NCBI RefSeq assembly: GCF_006443095.1 | Contig: NZ_VFWZ01000002.1 | Coordinates: 744,001 to 808,000 of the forward strand | DNA from: Aquimarina algicola | GTDB taxonomy: Bacteria > Bacteroidota > Bacteroidia > Flavobacteriales > Flavobacteriaceae | Reading direction: 5' to 3' | Length of the DNA: 64,000 nucleotides | Program-made: the position numbers and the translations under genes | The notes under the pieces: model-generated | Seen by the model: the letters and a program-made list of their open reading frames with translations, nothing else | The model's database searches: none | What the model was told of the DNA's origin: nothing | Part shown: positions 41,313 through 49,267 of the stretch, one piece after another | How the letters are laid out: each line of letters begins with the position of its first letter | Numbering within the stretch: the stretch's first letter is position 1

Positions 41313-41876
41313 TTATTTGAATATTTTTATTAAATTAAAAATATTAGACTCTAGTGCTAGTTTACATCCAGTTTTCCTAACCTGCTCTCTCCATAGCACC
41401 CAATCCTTAGATTGAGGATTATTTAGAAAAAAACTCGAGTTTGAACCTGGGCTAAAAATAAAATACTGATAAATATTTCCGTCACGCATTTGAACTCCAA
41501 AAGCCGTTCTATTAAATACATCCAACATGTTATTTAAAGTTAAATCTCTTATTTTATCAGTAAAATTTTGTGTTTGTGTATCCGAATAAAAGTCCTCAAT
41601 ATTTCCATCTATATCAGCAGTAAATATACCTTGAATTAGTAGTTCTGGATTCTCAAGTCCTCTAAAGTCAGATTCTTCGAGTTTAATAGAGAATAACCAC
41701 CATTCCTTTGACATAGGACCCATAAAGTGTTTAACTAGCCAACAGTAGTTAATCTCTTTTTCATTAACTCTCCAATTTAGTTCGTCACGAATTATACATA
41801 TCCCACTTTCCAGAGTAGGAAGTCCTAATTTAGTTGATAAACTTGAAATTATGTTTTTATCACGCTTATTTATCAT
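41313..41876 (-). CDS. cassette-encoded hypothetical protein
   Basis: 187 residues, no signal peptide. Phrases 'GICIIRDELNWRVNEKEINY', 'CWLVKHFMGPMSKEWWLFSI', 'TLNNMLDVFNRTAFGVQMRD'. The stop lies at the leader directly beside the intron (41308-41327), and the ATG follows another leader (41899-41918). Intact, unlike its neighbours. Aromatic-rich composition resembles immunity-type proteins, but no family is recognised. Confidence 0.55.
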   Translation of the reverse strand: MINKRDKNIISSLSTKLGLPTLESGICIIRDELNWRVNEKEINYCWLVKHFMGPMSKEWWLFSIKLEESDFRGLENPELLIQGIFTADIDGNIEDFYSDTQTQNFTDKIRDLTLNNMLDVFNRTAFGVQMRDGNIYQYFIFSPGSNSSFFLNNPQSKDWVLWREQVRKTGCKLALESNIFNLIKIFK

Positions 41877-41893
41877 TTTCGTTAAATGAGGTA

Positions 41894-42003
41894 AAACAAT
41901 CGTTTTATTGAACTTTGATTGTTAATTCTTAAAAATTGTTTTTCAAAATCAGAAAGCCCATTAATATATTTTTGTCTATTTGATCTAAAATCTAAAGCTA
42001 TAG
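41894..42003 (-). pseudogene. orphan C-terminal gene fragment
   Basis: Between two cassettes the minus strand encodes 'KTIALDFRSNRQKYINGLSD', 'FEKQFLRINNQSSIK', with the last codons supplied by the junction leader. There is no start; it appears to be the C-terminus of a lost cassette gene. Confidence 0.4.
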
Positions 42004-42010
42004 TTTTTAA

Positions 42011-42526
42011 TTACAATTTTGAAATATAACCTTCATATTTATCATAATAAAATATTTCAATTGGCTTATTGCTATTATAAACAAGTCTTGCATTTTTTTC
42101 ATCAATTTTTTCAATTGTAACAGCCTTATTCATTTCATCTATTGTTTTAAGATATCCTTTTGTAGACCATTTATTTATGATAGAGAAACCTCCAGAATCA
42201 AACAATAAAAATTTCGGGTCTCCAAGATCTCTTGTATCAAGAAGTTTGATATTCAAGTCAGGTTCATAATCTATAAAATCATGTTTGTGAAGTTCTGGTT
42301 GATGAAATCTATAAGTACTTTCGGAAAAGCAGTGACTTGCTCCTTGGTTCATAATATATTCATATCCTTCAACTTCTCCTTCTAATACAAAAACATTATC
42401 TCTTTTCACCCAAAAGTAAATTCCTCCTTGGCTATGAGATTTCCCAAGAATCAATCCACCCATAGTAGCATCGATTGCTAATCCATTCTTCAAATATTCA
42501 TCCATTTTTTCCAATGAATATTCCAT
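42011..42526 (-). CDS. cassette-encoded hypothetical protein
   Basis: 171 residues from the second Met (MEYSLEKMDEYLKN); the ORF Met at 42544 adds only FYYYK. It contains 'NGLAIDATMGGLILGKSHSQ', 'GGIYFWVKRDNVFVLEGEVE', 'GYEYIMNQGASHCFSESTYR'. It is beta-rich in the middle. No family recognised; size and context fit a cassette gene of unknown role, possibly immunity-like. Confidence 0.55.
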   Translation of the reverse strand: MEYSLEKMDEYLKNGLAIDATMGGLILGKSHSQGGIYFWVKRDNVFVLEGEVEGYEYIMNQGASHCFSESTYRFHQPELHKHDFIDYEPDLNIKLLDTRDLGDPKFLLFDSGGFSIINKWSTKGYLKTIDEMNKAVTIEKIDEKNARLVYNSNKPIEIFYYDKYEGYISKL

Positions 42527-42549
42527 TTTGTAATAATAAAACATGTTCT

Positions 42550-42926
42550 TTAATTTATTAGCTTATTCAAGCTTTCTCTAAAGCTCTCTAAATCCCCTTT
42601 TACCTTACACGCCCTAATAAGGGTTGAATCAGATTTAAAATATTCGAACAGTAATTTTGATTTATGATAGCATTTATTGTCATTAGTTGTAAAAGCTTTA
42701 CAAATTGAACCATATGCTGAGTGCTTGGAATCGTTTAATAAATTATTAAATGATTGTTTCCCTTCCAATGAATCAGGGAAGTAACCAATTAAATTCAAAT
42801 TCATATAACCTGTCATATAAAAATCTATATAAGTTAATGGATTTCTAGAAGTATCTCCTCTTAACTGTAAACCAAATTCGATAAACCCTTTTATTGAATC
42901 ACTGATTCCTATTCGTTTAATTAATT
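42550..42926 (-). pseudogene. cassette gene with a start lesion
   Basis: Good coding continues upstream of the Met at 42816: 'DELIKRIGISDSIKGFIEFG', 'LQLRGDTSRNPLTYIDFYMT', then 'GYMNLNLIGYFPDSLEGKQS'. The only upstream ATG, placed by the leader-like 'TTAAACGATGAA' at about 42925, is out of frame by one base. So the gene has lost its start or is shifted just after it. Without repair, only the shorter 88-residue form from 42816 could be made. Confidence 0.5.
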
Positions 42927-42941
42927 CATCGTTTAACTATA

Positions 42942-43070
42942 CTATTTTTTAGTTGATTTAGAGGGCTTTAAACTTGGTGTGTTTCCTGGAGTATTTTTAT
43001 TATCTCTCTGTCTTCTATCGGGTTTTCCTGTGGATTTTGCCTTTCTTTTAGGTCCTGGTTTAAGTGCCAT
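42942..43070 (-). CDS. small basic Lys/Pro-rich protein
   Basis: 42 residues from ATG 43070: 'MALKPGPKRKAKSTGKPDRR', 'QRDNKNTPGNTPSLKPSKST'. Strongly basic and probably disordered. It ends at the start region of the next cassette. It might be a DNA- or RNA-binding tail protein. No family recognised. Confidence 0.45.
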   Translation of the reverse strand: MALKPGPKRKAKSTGKPDRRQRDNKNTPGNTPSLKPSKSTKK

Positions 43071-43296
43071 AATCTTCCTATTTTTATAATATTTTACTGA
43101 GTTTTTTCAATCTACAATATCTACAAATTATTTATACAATAATTACGGTTTTCCACATTAATGTTTTCTATTACTTATATGGTTTTATTCTGTGTATTAA
43201 TTTCTTTTAAAAAGAAAAAACCTTAACGGGAGCTAATCCAGATAAGGGGGTAATTTGTATGTTTGTGTTTATTCTAAAATGAAGATTATTATTTTT

Positions 43297-43428
43297 TCAA
43301 TTTGCTTTTGCTCCCGAGGAAACATCTTTATAAATATTTTTTTCTTTTACTCCTGCTTTTAATAAAGCATCTATTTGTAAATCAAATTTCTGAGATGGGG
43401 TACTTATACGTGCATATCCAAATAACAT
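43297..43428 (-). pseudogene. resolvase/invertase N-terminal fragment
   Basis: 43 residues: 'MLFGYARISTPSQKFDLQID', 'ALLKAGVKEKNIYKDVSSGA'. This is the start of a serine recombinase of the Pin/TnpR type, including the catalytic Ser in GYARxST. It stops after KAN, removing the rest of the catalytic domain and HTH. A junction leader (about 43471) lies upstream. It is a remnant of a site-specific recombinase in the island. Confidence 0.7.
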
Positions 43429-43578
43429 AATAGTTCATTTAAGTATTAATTGGTAAACTTAGAAAATGAACCGTTTTATTAAACTGGGTAGGTTTTATTC
43501 TTATGTTTCTAACTAAAAGTTCAATAAAACCACCAAATAAAACAACAGATAATAATTCCAAGAAATCTATTTAATAAA

Positions 43579-43985
43579 TCATAACATTTCTATTTGTTCT
43601 TTTGAAGAAACCTCTGCAGCTCCTATAATATTTTTTGTAAAAATATTGTATTTGATTCCTATAACATCATATCTGTTTTTGGTGGTTACTGCATAATTAT
43701 TATGAAACGTATCATCAACTTTGATAACTTCAATATTGATCCCGGCATCATATAAAGGAGCTGTTCCCCCTCGTATTGTTTTTTGAGTAGTCCGTTGGAA
43801 AATGACAATAAAAATAGTATTGGGGTATTCTTTTCGTAATCGGTCAAAATCTTGTGATAGTAAGCCTGTTTTATTCCAGCTGTCAATAATAATTACATCA
43901 AAGACACCAGCAGGACTTGCAATAGTATTATAACCATTAGGAAGTCGATCCGCTCTGAAAATACGATTCCTATTTCTGTGGACTT
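43579..43985 (-). pseudogene. P-loop ATPase C-terminal fragment
   Basis: Frame without start: 'IFRADRLPNGYNTIASPAGV', 'FDVIIIDSWNKTGLLSQDFD', 'RLRKEYPNTIFIVIFQRTTQ', 'KTIRGGTAPLYDAGINIEVI'. The 'DVIIIDSW' Walker B and following beta strand are like RecA/DnaB-type ATPases of Bacteroidota mobile elements. The Walker A half is missing, as the frame opens only after a stop near 43988. A 66-residue ORF in another frame (43686-43886) is an artefact. Confidence 0.55.
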
Positions 43986-43989
43986 AGGT

Positions 43990-44371
43990 ATTCTATACAT
44001 TCCTGTTTCTCAAAATGTGGAAAACCTTCCTTAAAAGGGTTAAGTAACCTAAAAATTAACGTTGTTTACACCTATCTTTTTGGGTTAGTTAACTATCGAT
44101 TTAGAATAAATAAAATCTGAATTTTGGTATAAGAAATTATTCATTCTATAATCCAAAGATATCCTTATGGTTGAAAGTACAAGGGCTAACCTTCCATTTT
44201 CATGAGAAATGGTGGGATTGAGGAAAACACCACCAAGTAAAATATCAAAACATATTCTCCGAGCTTTAAAACAACAACTTTATTCAATGCGATAGTGAGT
44301 TAGAAAAGTGTATATATAAACCGCCAAAACTCTTCACAAAATCAACAGAGCAAGGTATAATAAATATCATT
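43990..44371. other. about 380-bp non-coding gap
   Basis: Between the ATPase fragment and the plus-strand lipoprotein. No ORF or repeat shared with the arrays. Promoter elements for the lipoprotein gene are presumably here but not clear by eye. Confidence 0.5.
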
Positions 44372-45154
44372 ATGACTAATAAAGCCTTTAAAAGCATTCC
44401 ATTTGCAATGCTATTGTTAGCAATTACTTTTTCATGTAGTGAAAAAGAAGAAACTATTGACGATCAAACCGATAGTAAAAACAACCCGGTAATTACAACA
44501 GGGAAACTTCACAATGAAGGATTGGCATATGTTTATGAAAAAAGCTTATTAAATCAACACTATAATTCAGATAGTGATATGAACGAACAAGTGATCCAAG
44601 ATGGTTTAATGTTTTTGCATTCCAACAATGAAATCATTAATTCAAATGTTATTGACGAAATGTTTGTTTCACATTACAATGGGACTGAAGAAACTGTACT
44701 ATCTGAACCTTTACAGATTGAATTACAGAAGCTGATTGATTATATAGACCAAGCGATAACAGAAACTGATGAAAATGGAGGTCAGGAAATATTTGAATAC
44801 TCGCAAAGCATCATCAATACTCCACCAGATCAATTAAATGAAATTGAAAGAATAGCTTGGCAACATGCGGTTGATGTAATGGGCTATTCTGCACAATATT
44901 GGTATGAACATTTTGGAGACTGGAAAGATGAAACAAATTTAAAAGGAGAATTTTCTATAGCATTAAAAGGTCCTAGAAAGGGATGGTGGAAAAAGTTTTG
45001 GAAAAAAGTTAAAAAAGTCGTGGTATCGGATTTGAGTGGTACTGCCCAGGGTGCAGTCGAAGGGCTTATCAGAGGAGGAAATAGACAAGAAGTTTTAACT
45101 TCAGCGTTAGCGACTGGAGTTGGGTCGTCTATTGGAGCAGCCATTAAGAATTAG
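44372..45154 (+). CDS. lipoprotein with a cationic amphipathic C-terminal segment
   Basis: 260 residues. Lipobox LLAITFSC (Cys about 22). The mature N-terminal part is acidic and helical. Around residues 196-214 lies a strongly basic aromatic stretch 'KGWWKKFWKKVKKVVV', followed by glycine-zipper-like sequence ('GTAQGAVEGLIRGG', 'ALATGVGSSIGAAIKN'). The shape resembles a pore-forming bacteriocin or toxin peptide carried on a lipoprotein, but there is no leader cleavage site and no immunity gene beside it. A hairpin follows at 45168-45201. Confidence 0.6.
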   Translation: MTNKAFKSIPFAMLLLAITFSCSEKEETIDDQTDSKNNPVITTGKLHNEGLAYVYEKSLLNQHYNSDSDMNEQVIQDGLMFLHSNNEIINSNVIDEMFVSHYNGTEETVLSEPLQIELQKLIDYIDQAITETDENGGQEIFEYSQSIINTPPDQLNEIERIAWQHAVDVMGYSAQYWYEHFGDWKDETNLKGEFSIALKGPRKGWWKKFWKKVKKVVVSDLSGTAQGAVEGLIRGGNRQEVLTSALATGVGSSIGAAIKN

Positions 45155-45167
45155 TTTTTTTATATGT

Positions 45168-45201
45168 TGTGCTTTCTAAGTTAATCAGTTTAGAAAGCAC
45201 A
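45168..45201. terminator. 12-bp-stem hairpin after the lipoprotein gene
   Basis: TGTGCTTTCTAA pairs with TTAGAAAGCACA around a 10-base loop. The stem is perfect. The T-run is absent on the plus side, but position 13 bases past the stop codon suggests a transcript end or 3' stabiliser. Confidence 0.6.
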
Positions 45202-45317
45202 GTATTGGTTTACAGGATATAACAAGACAATATTTTATGCAAACTCCTATTTATATTAATGTTGACAATGGAATTGCATATATAAATCTTACTTGTTTAC
45301 AAAAATGTTTACAGGGA

Positions 45318-45572
45318 TTACAGCACTCGAATACCATTTTTGTATTTCGCAATTTCCTTTCCTTTTGGGAGGTTTTCATAGATAATTGCAGTCTCCCATG
45401 TCCCTCTAAAACGAAACATCAGCATCTTTTCTAATCGTCGTATTCCAAGAGCCTCGTTGGGTTTCGCTCGTTTATGGCTTTTATCTAAGGAATAAAACGT
45501 TCTGGATTCCCCATCATGAAAATATACAATACATTTAAAAAGTGCGGTATTGGCTAGATTAGGAGCGATCAT
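45318..45572 (-). CDS. hypothetical protein downstream of a replication-type gene
   Basis: 84 residues: 'FKCIVYFHDGESRTFYSLDK', 'SHKRAKPNEALGIRRLEKML', 'MFRFRGTWETAIIYENLPKG'. It starts 4 bases before the end of the preceding gene (45569), so they are translationally coupled. Such small proteins accompany replication/partition-like genes on flavobacterial integrative elements. Not recognised further. Confidence 0.55.
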   Translation of the reverse strand: MIAPNLANTALFKCIVYFHDGESRTFYSLDKSHKRAKPNEALGIRRLEKMLMFRFRGTWETAIIYENLPKGKEIAKYKNGIRVL

Positions 45573-46846
45573 TTTGTAGTAGGTTTTAAAAGAGTCCGTT
45601 GTAAACTTTTCTCATAAGCGCGTAGTAGTGCATCGTCTTTGAAGGTAGATAAGCGTTGCTGTTGTATCCTAAAAAGCTGTAAACGACTTTTATGCTTGTG
45701 CCTTCCTTTTCCCTGGTTGTGATCTTCCCATTCTTTTTCGGTGTTCTGGATCAGGATTTGATTACGAATGGATTTTTTAAGCAATTCCTGCCTGATAAAC
45801 CATTCGTAGGTTTTATTAAACCCATTGCGCTTGTTTTCAGGATAGAAATACAGATGCGGTGGGGCAATCCATCGATTCGGATTGCGCTCCAGGTATCGGG
45901 CTACCATATCCACCCGTTTGTACAAGATATCCTGATAGCCTTTCCAGTCCTCTTTGCTACCTTTGATTTTGAATTTTCGATACACCGAGGCCCAGATGTG
46001 ATTGAGGATTTCGGTTTCTTCAGGCTCGCTTAAGAGCAGCTCTGCAAACAGAACCAACTTCGCATAGCTCCAGAAATCCCGCACCAATTGCAATAAAAAA
46101 GCCGACTCTGACTCTTTTTGAGACGATTTTTTCGCGCCCCGGGTTTGTTTTTTTGAGTCAGAAGTTCGGCTTTCCCTCGTGTTCATGTCTTGTTCATGTC
46201 CTGTTCCTGTAACGGAGTTATTTTTGGTCCTGTGAGCCGATAGGCGAACTCCTTTCTTTGAAGTTATCAAGGTATCCACACTGCTATTATTATTTTTTTG
46301 TTCTTGTTGTTCATGAACTAATGGGGGTAAATTTTTCACTTTATGCTCAGAAACAGCTTGTATCTGTTCAAGTACAGGTTGCATATCCACATGGGGTGTT
46401 GATATCTTTTTTGGAGCAAATATCTGTGGGTTGATCCAGAGTTCTATCCCTGTTTTCCCTCTGTGGACCTCTTCGATAATAAAGCCTGAAGCTTTTAAAC
46501 GTTCTTTATGATTAATGATCGTTCGAACCGTACATCCTTTACAGGACGCTAAGCTCGGATTAAAGGTTTTAAACCCCGGGAGGGAGGTACTGACATCTTC
46601 TCCTAAAGAAATGGCTTTATTGAGTTGTTGGGCGTATAGGCGAGTGATCAATTCTGCTGTAGCCCTGTGATTAGCATTCAACCGTTCTGTTAATCGATCA
46701 TGCTGCTCATTGTATCGGTCTATAAATACTTTTGTAGCTTTAAAAATGCTCCCAAAATCATAATGGGGACGTAAAGGGGCTGTATCGTTGGTATTCATAT
46801 GCATATTTTTTAAGTGTTGGGTACGATTAGGTAATTTTTTGACCAT
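45569..46846 (-). CDS. mobile-element replication-type protein (Rep-like), uncertain
   Basis: 425 residues, basic. The N-terminal third looks like a winged-HTH ('TVRTIINHKERLKASGFIIE', 'EVHRGKTGIELWINPQ', about 120-160), as in replication initiators or element regulators. The middle is a low-complexity linker; the C-terminal part is helical and Trp/Tyr rich ('EDWKGYQDILYKRVDMVARY', 'LERNPNRWIAPPHLYFYPEN'). Likely starts are M1, M15 or M17. It overlaps the excisionase-like gene by 20 bases. A role in element replication or maintenance is inferred from neighbours. Confidence 0.6.
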   Translation of the reverse strand: MVKKLPNRTQHLKNMHMNTNDTAPLRPHYDFGSIFKATKVFIDRYNEQHDRLTERLNANHRATAELITRLYAQQLNKAISLGEDVSTSLPGFKTFNPSLASCKGCTVRTIINHKERLKASGFIIEEVHRGKTGIELWINPQIFAPKKISTPHVDMQPVLEQIQAVSEHKVKNLPPLVHEQQEQKNNNSSVDTLITSKKGVRLSAHRTKNNSVTGTGHEQDMNTRESRTSDSKKQTRGAKKSSQKESESAFLLQLVRDFWSYAKLVLFAELLLSEPEETEILNHIWASVYRKFKIKGSKEDWKGYQDILYKRVDMVARYLERNPNRWIAPPHLYFYPENKRNGFNKTYEWFIRQELLKKSIRNQILIQNTEKEWEDHNQGKGRHKHKSRLQLFRIQQQRLSTFKDDALLRAYEKSLQRTLLKPTTK

Positions 46847-47117
46847 TGAGATAGGCGATAATACTTTTCTTGGAATATAGTTTTCGTCTACCGTGTTGAT
46901 AGTATTCTATGATTTTCTGATCCCTAAGGGCATAAAGCCTGGTCTTACTCTTTAAGCCCATCAACTTCAAGGCTTCCTTTGTGGTCAAGAACTCTTTTTC
47001 TTCTTCTGCGTTGGCGATCGCTTCTTTATGTTTTTCTTCAATAACCTTGTACATAAGGGTCATAGTTTCTTCCATGAGTTTGTAATAGGTTTCTTTTTCA
47101 AATACAATGACTTCCAT
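46827..47117 (-). CDS. excisionase-like helix-turn-helix protein
   Basis: 96 residues. The C-terminal part carries a MerR/excisionase-type HTH: 'EFLTTKEALKLMGLKSKTRL', 'YALRDQKIIEYYQHGRRKLY', 'SKKSIIAYLNGQ'. The N-terminal part is a helix. Such genes commonly pair with tyrosine integrases on Bacteroidota integrative elements. The nearest integrase is at 25.8 kb on the plus strand. It overlaps the Rep-like gene, so both form one transcript. Confidence 0.75.
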   Translation of the reverse strand: MEVIVFEKETYYKLMEETMTLMYKVIEEKHKEAIANAEEEKEFLTTKEALKLMGLKSKTRLYALRDQKIIEYYQHGRRKLYSKKSIIAYLNGQKIT

Positions 47118-47702
47118 TGTGCTATATATTTAATACTGTTCTACAAGTTTGAAAAGAGTGAAGAAAGGCACGTTATTTACTGGTTGCAGTCTTTAAAAAA
47201 TGGATCCTACTGCAATTATATATCCCGAACTTGATCTTTCGGGATTCACCTTTCAACAGCTCCGGAATAAAGAAAACAAAAAAACAAACGTGAATGTAAT
47301 GCGCAGGGGTTGCGCAACCCTTTGAAAAATCAAGTTAAATAATTGAATATGAATTATTTAAGTATTTAGTGCCAGTTCACTAAATGACACTAAATGACAG
47401 AAAAAAAAATTATGATCTATAAAAAAACGCTGGGAACCCCAGTAAAATGGTTAAAGACCGCACTGAAATGCAACCCCTATAAATACTGGGGGTTTCAGAG
47501 GTTGTTAAAAAATTAACACTTGCAAGCTGTATTTTGATGATGAAAGTAGTCAGAACAAAAGCAAAATATAATATCAAGAAGGGTTCAATATCAAACAGAA
47601 TGACAGCGTAGGTGTTTCCATATCTTTTCTGAATTTTGAGCGGTCCGATTAATCCAGTATATCCATTAAGAACAAAAGAAAATACGTCTTTATGATAATT
47701 TT
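47118..47702. other. 585-bp non-coding region, possible origin or att region
   Basis: No ORF. It contains A-runs, an interrupted palindrome TTAGTG...CACTAA, and the tandem 10-mer at 47374-47395. Together with the flanking excisionase/Rep genes, it is a reasonable candidate for the element end, attachment site or origin, but nothing proves it. Confidence 0.4.
47370..47400. repeat. iteron-like repeats of ACTAAATGAC
   Basis: ACTAAATGAC occurs twice in tandem, and 'TTAGTGCCAGTTCACTAA' gives an inverted partner just upstream. Iterons of this size occur at replication origins. It lies 250 bases upstream of the Rep-like gene. Confidence 0.45.
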
Positions 47703-48125
47703 TTAGCGGGAAGCTGAAGCTTTTAGTTTTTGAAGGGTATTAAGCATTCTAATTAATACCCGTTCTACATTTTCAAGAGTAGTATCAGAACTGGAGTAAA
47801 ACTCATTTTTAATACTATGTTCTGAAATATCGGTATTGTCCCTTGAAGTATAGATTTGTGAGAGAAACTTAAAATATTGCTGCTTGTTATCCTTTATATT
47901 GATCACTTTTATTTGAGAAAACAATCGTCCCAACAAGGCTATTTCAGGAATGCTTAGGTTCACTCTTCTTTTGACAACTTTAGAATCGACAACTTCTCTA
48001 ACATCAATATTAGACCCTGAAACTTTCTTGCCATTCCACTGTTCAATTTCTAAGGTTTGATAGAATACTTCAATCTGTTGGCTAATAAAGTTTAGTGAGT
48101 CAAAAAAACTTGCTAAACTTTTTTA
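47703..48125 (-). pseudogene. C-terminal fragment of a mobile-element protein
   Basis: Frame runs back from 48125 without a good start: 'SLASFFDSLNFISQQIEVFY', 'EQWNGKKVSGSNIDVREVVD', then from Met 47963 'MNLSIPEIALLGRLFSQIKV' to 'ENVERVLIRMLNTLQKLKAS'. The complete open part is larger than the 86 residues from 47963. It resembles the C-terminus of regulatory proteins on Bacteroidota elements, but I cannot name the family. Truncated at the 5' end. Confidence 0.45.
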
Positions 48126-48371
48126 CAGCTTTTCTTAAAATAAGACCTGGAAAGCAAAAGAATATTGCTCAGTAGGGTAGGGTGCAAACAATCACATATT
48201 TTACATATCCAAATCCCTTATAAAAATATTAGGATTCTTTAATATTTACAAGTAAATAAAGAAAAACCATTCTTTTGGTTAATGAAATAGATCTTTACAG
48301 AAGTAAATAAATGTTGACTTTTTAATTCTTTGCTACTTTTCTGTTGAAGTAGTATTAGATATAATTAATTA

Positions 48372-49070
48372 TCAATAAGGACTACGCCAAATTTGATTTT
48401 TGTATTTTCCTAATCGTTTTAATGATTCGGAGTTGTCCTTATTCTTCAAAATTTTAAATTCCCAAACTTCATCAACAATCTCACACCCTTTTACCTTTGC
48501 CATGAATACTTTTACATCATAGTTATAATTGGATTGTAAATAAAAGCTATACGGTTTATAGCCTACAAATGCAATCTCAACTTTCTTAGGAATTTCCGAT
48601 TTTTTAAATGTAAAAGAAACAAATCCATCTTTATTTGAAGATTGAGTCATTTCTTGTTTCTTGTCAATAATCACATTAGCGTAAGGGATTGCTTGACTGC
48701 TATCTAAGTCCAAAACTTTAATATTAAAAGTAATGAAATCTTTATCGGTTTTAGACCTTTCCGTATTGTGGTAGTCTCCAAAACTGGCATTTGTTAAATC
48801 AAAATTAAGAAATAATGTATTATTGTCTTTTGTATAATGACCCACCCCAAAATCAGAACCCAAGTCTCCAATACTACAGGGACCTTCATATATAAAATAG
48901 TCACCTTCAAAGGTTATACAATTTTCTGTAGTTTCTACTCCATATTGAAGGCAATATTTACCCTTAATATCTTGAGCTACCATAGTTGATCCTAAATTTA
49001 GGATCGCCAAAAGAAATATCGTTTTAAGGACATTTATTACCTTTTGCTCCAGATTTTGCTTCGCGTTCAT
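48372..49070 (-). CDS. exported protein with carboxypeptidase-like domain
   Basis: 232 residues. A signal-like hydrophobic stretch 'VLKTIFLLAILNLGSTMVAQ' begins after 15 polar residues. The region 'VLDLDSSQAIPYANVIIDKK' (about 115-185) is a carboxypeptidase-regulatory-like beta sandwich. The N-terminal mature part has two Cys ('YCLQYGVETTENC'). Its start overlaps an orphan tip-like ORF (49024-49149) by 47 bases. It could be an immunity protein for that remnant; no family gives evidence. Confidence 0.55.
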   Translation of the reverse strand: MNAKQNLEQKVINVLKTIFLLAILNLGSTMVAQDIKGKYCLQYGVETTENCITFEGDYFIYEGPCSIGDLGSDFGVGHYTKDNNTLFLNFDLTNASFGDYHNTERSKTDKDFITFNIKVLDLDSSQAIPYANVIIDKKQEMTQSSNKDGFVSFTFKKSEIPKKVEIAFVGYKPYSFYLQSNYNYDVKVFMAKVKGCEIVDEVWEFKILKNKDNSESLKRLGKYKNQIWRSPY

Positions 49071-49149
49071 TTTGTATAATGTTTTGTATTTCTCGTTTTT
49101 CTAACTCTGGTAATGCTTGATATGCACTTGATGTTTCTTCTATAGGCAT
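49024..49149 (-). pseudogene. orphan toxin-tip-like fragment
   Basis: 41 residues from Met 49149: 'MPIEETSSAYQALPELEKRE', 'IQNIIQNEREAKSGAKGNKC'. The same frame is open upstream to 49194 ('FRSKYKKAITLPPNE'), with no start. The NEMPIEET...ALP.LEK.EIQ pattern is like the last residues of RHS-type toxin tips. It is probably the end of a lost toxin gene. The exported protein below overlaps its 3' end. Confidence 0.4.
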
Positions 49150-49267
49150 TTCATTGGGAGGTAAAGTGATTGCTTTCTTGTATTTTGATCTAAATTATAG
49201 TTTACAAATTAGAAGATATACAATTGACTCAATTATCAAATTATAAATTATAAGTCTTAGAGTTTCA

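Larger units (their letters stand above)
39805..43580 (-). mobile_element. integron-like cassette array, block II
   Basis: A second run of small minus-strand genes and remnants with the same junction leader as block I: copies at 40148-40166, 40577-40596, 41308-41327, 41899-41918 and about 43471. It begins with the duplicated cassette, contains the group II intron at 40641-41302 and ends in a truncated resolvase. A leader copy in the plus orientation lies at 43511-43531 and forms, with the minus one, an inverted pair (GGTTTTATT...AATAAAACC). Confidence 0.55.

Noticed and set aside
43686..43886. 66-codon ORF as a gene
   Set aside because: It is out of frame with the recognisable ATPase fragment that covers the same bases.
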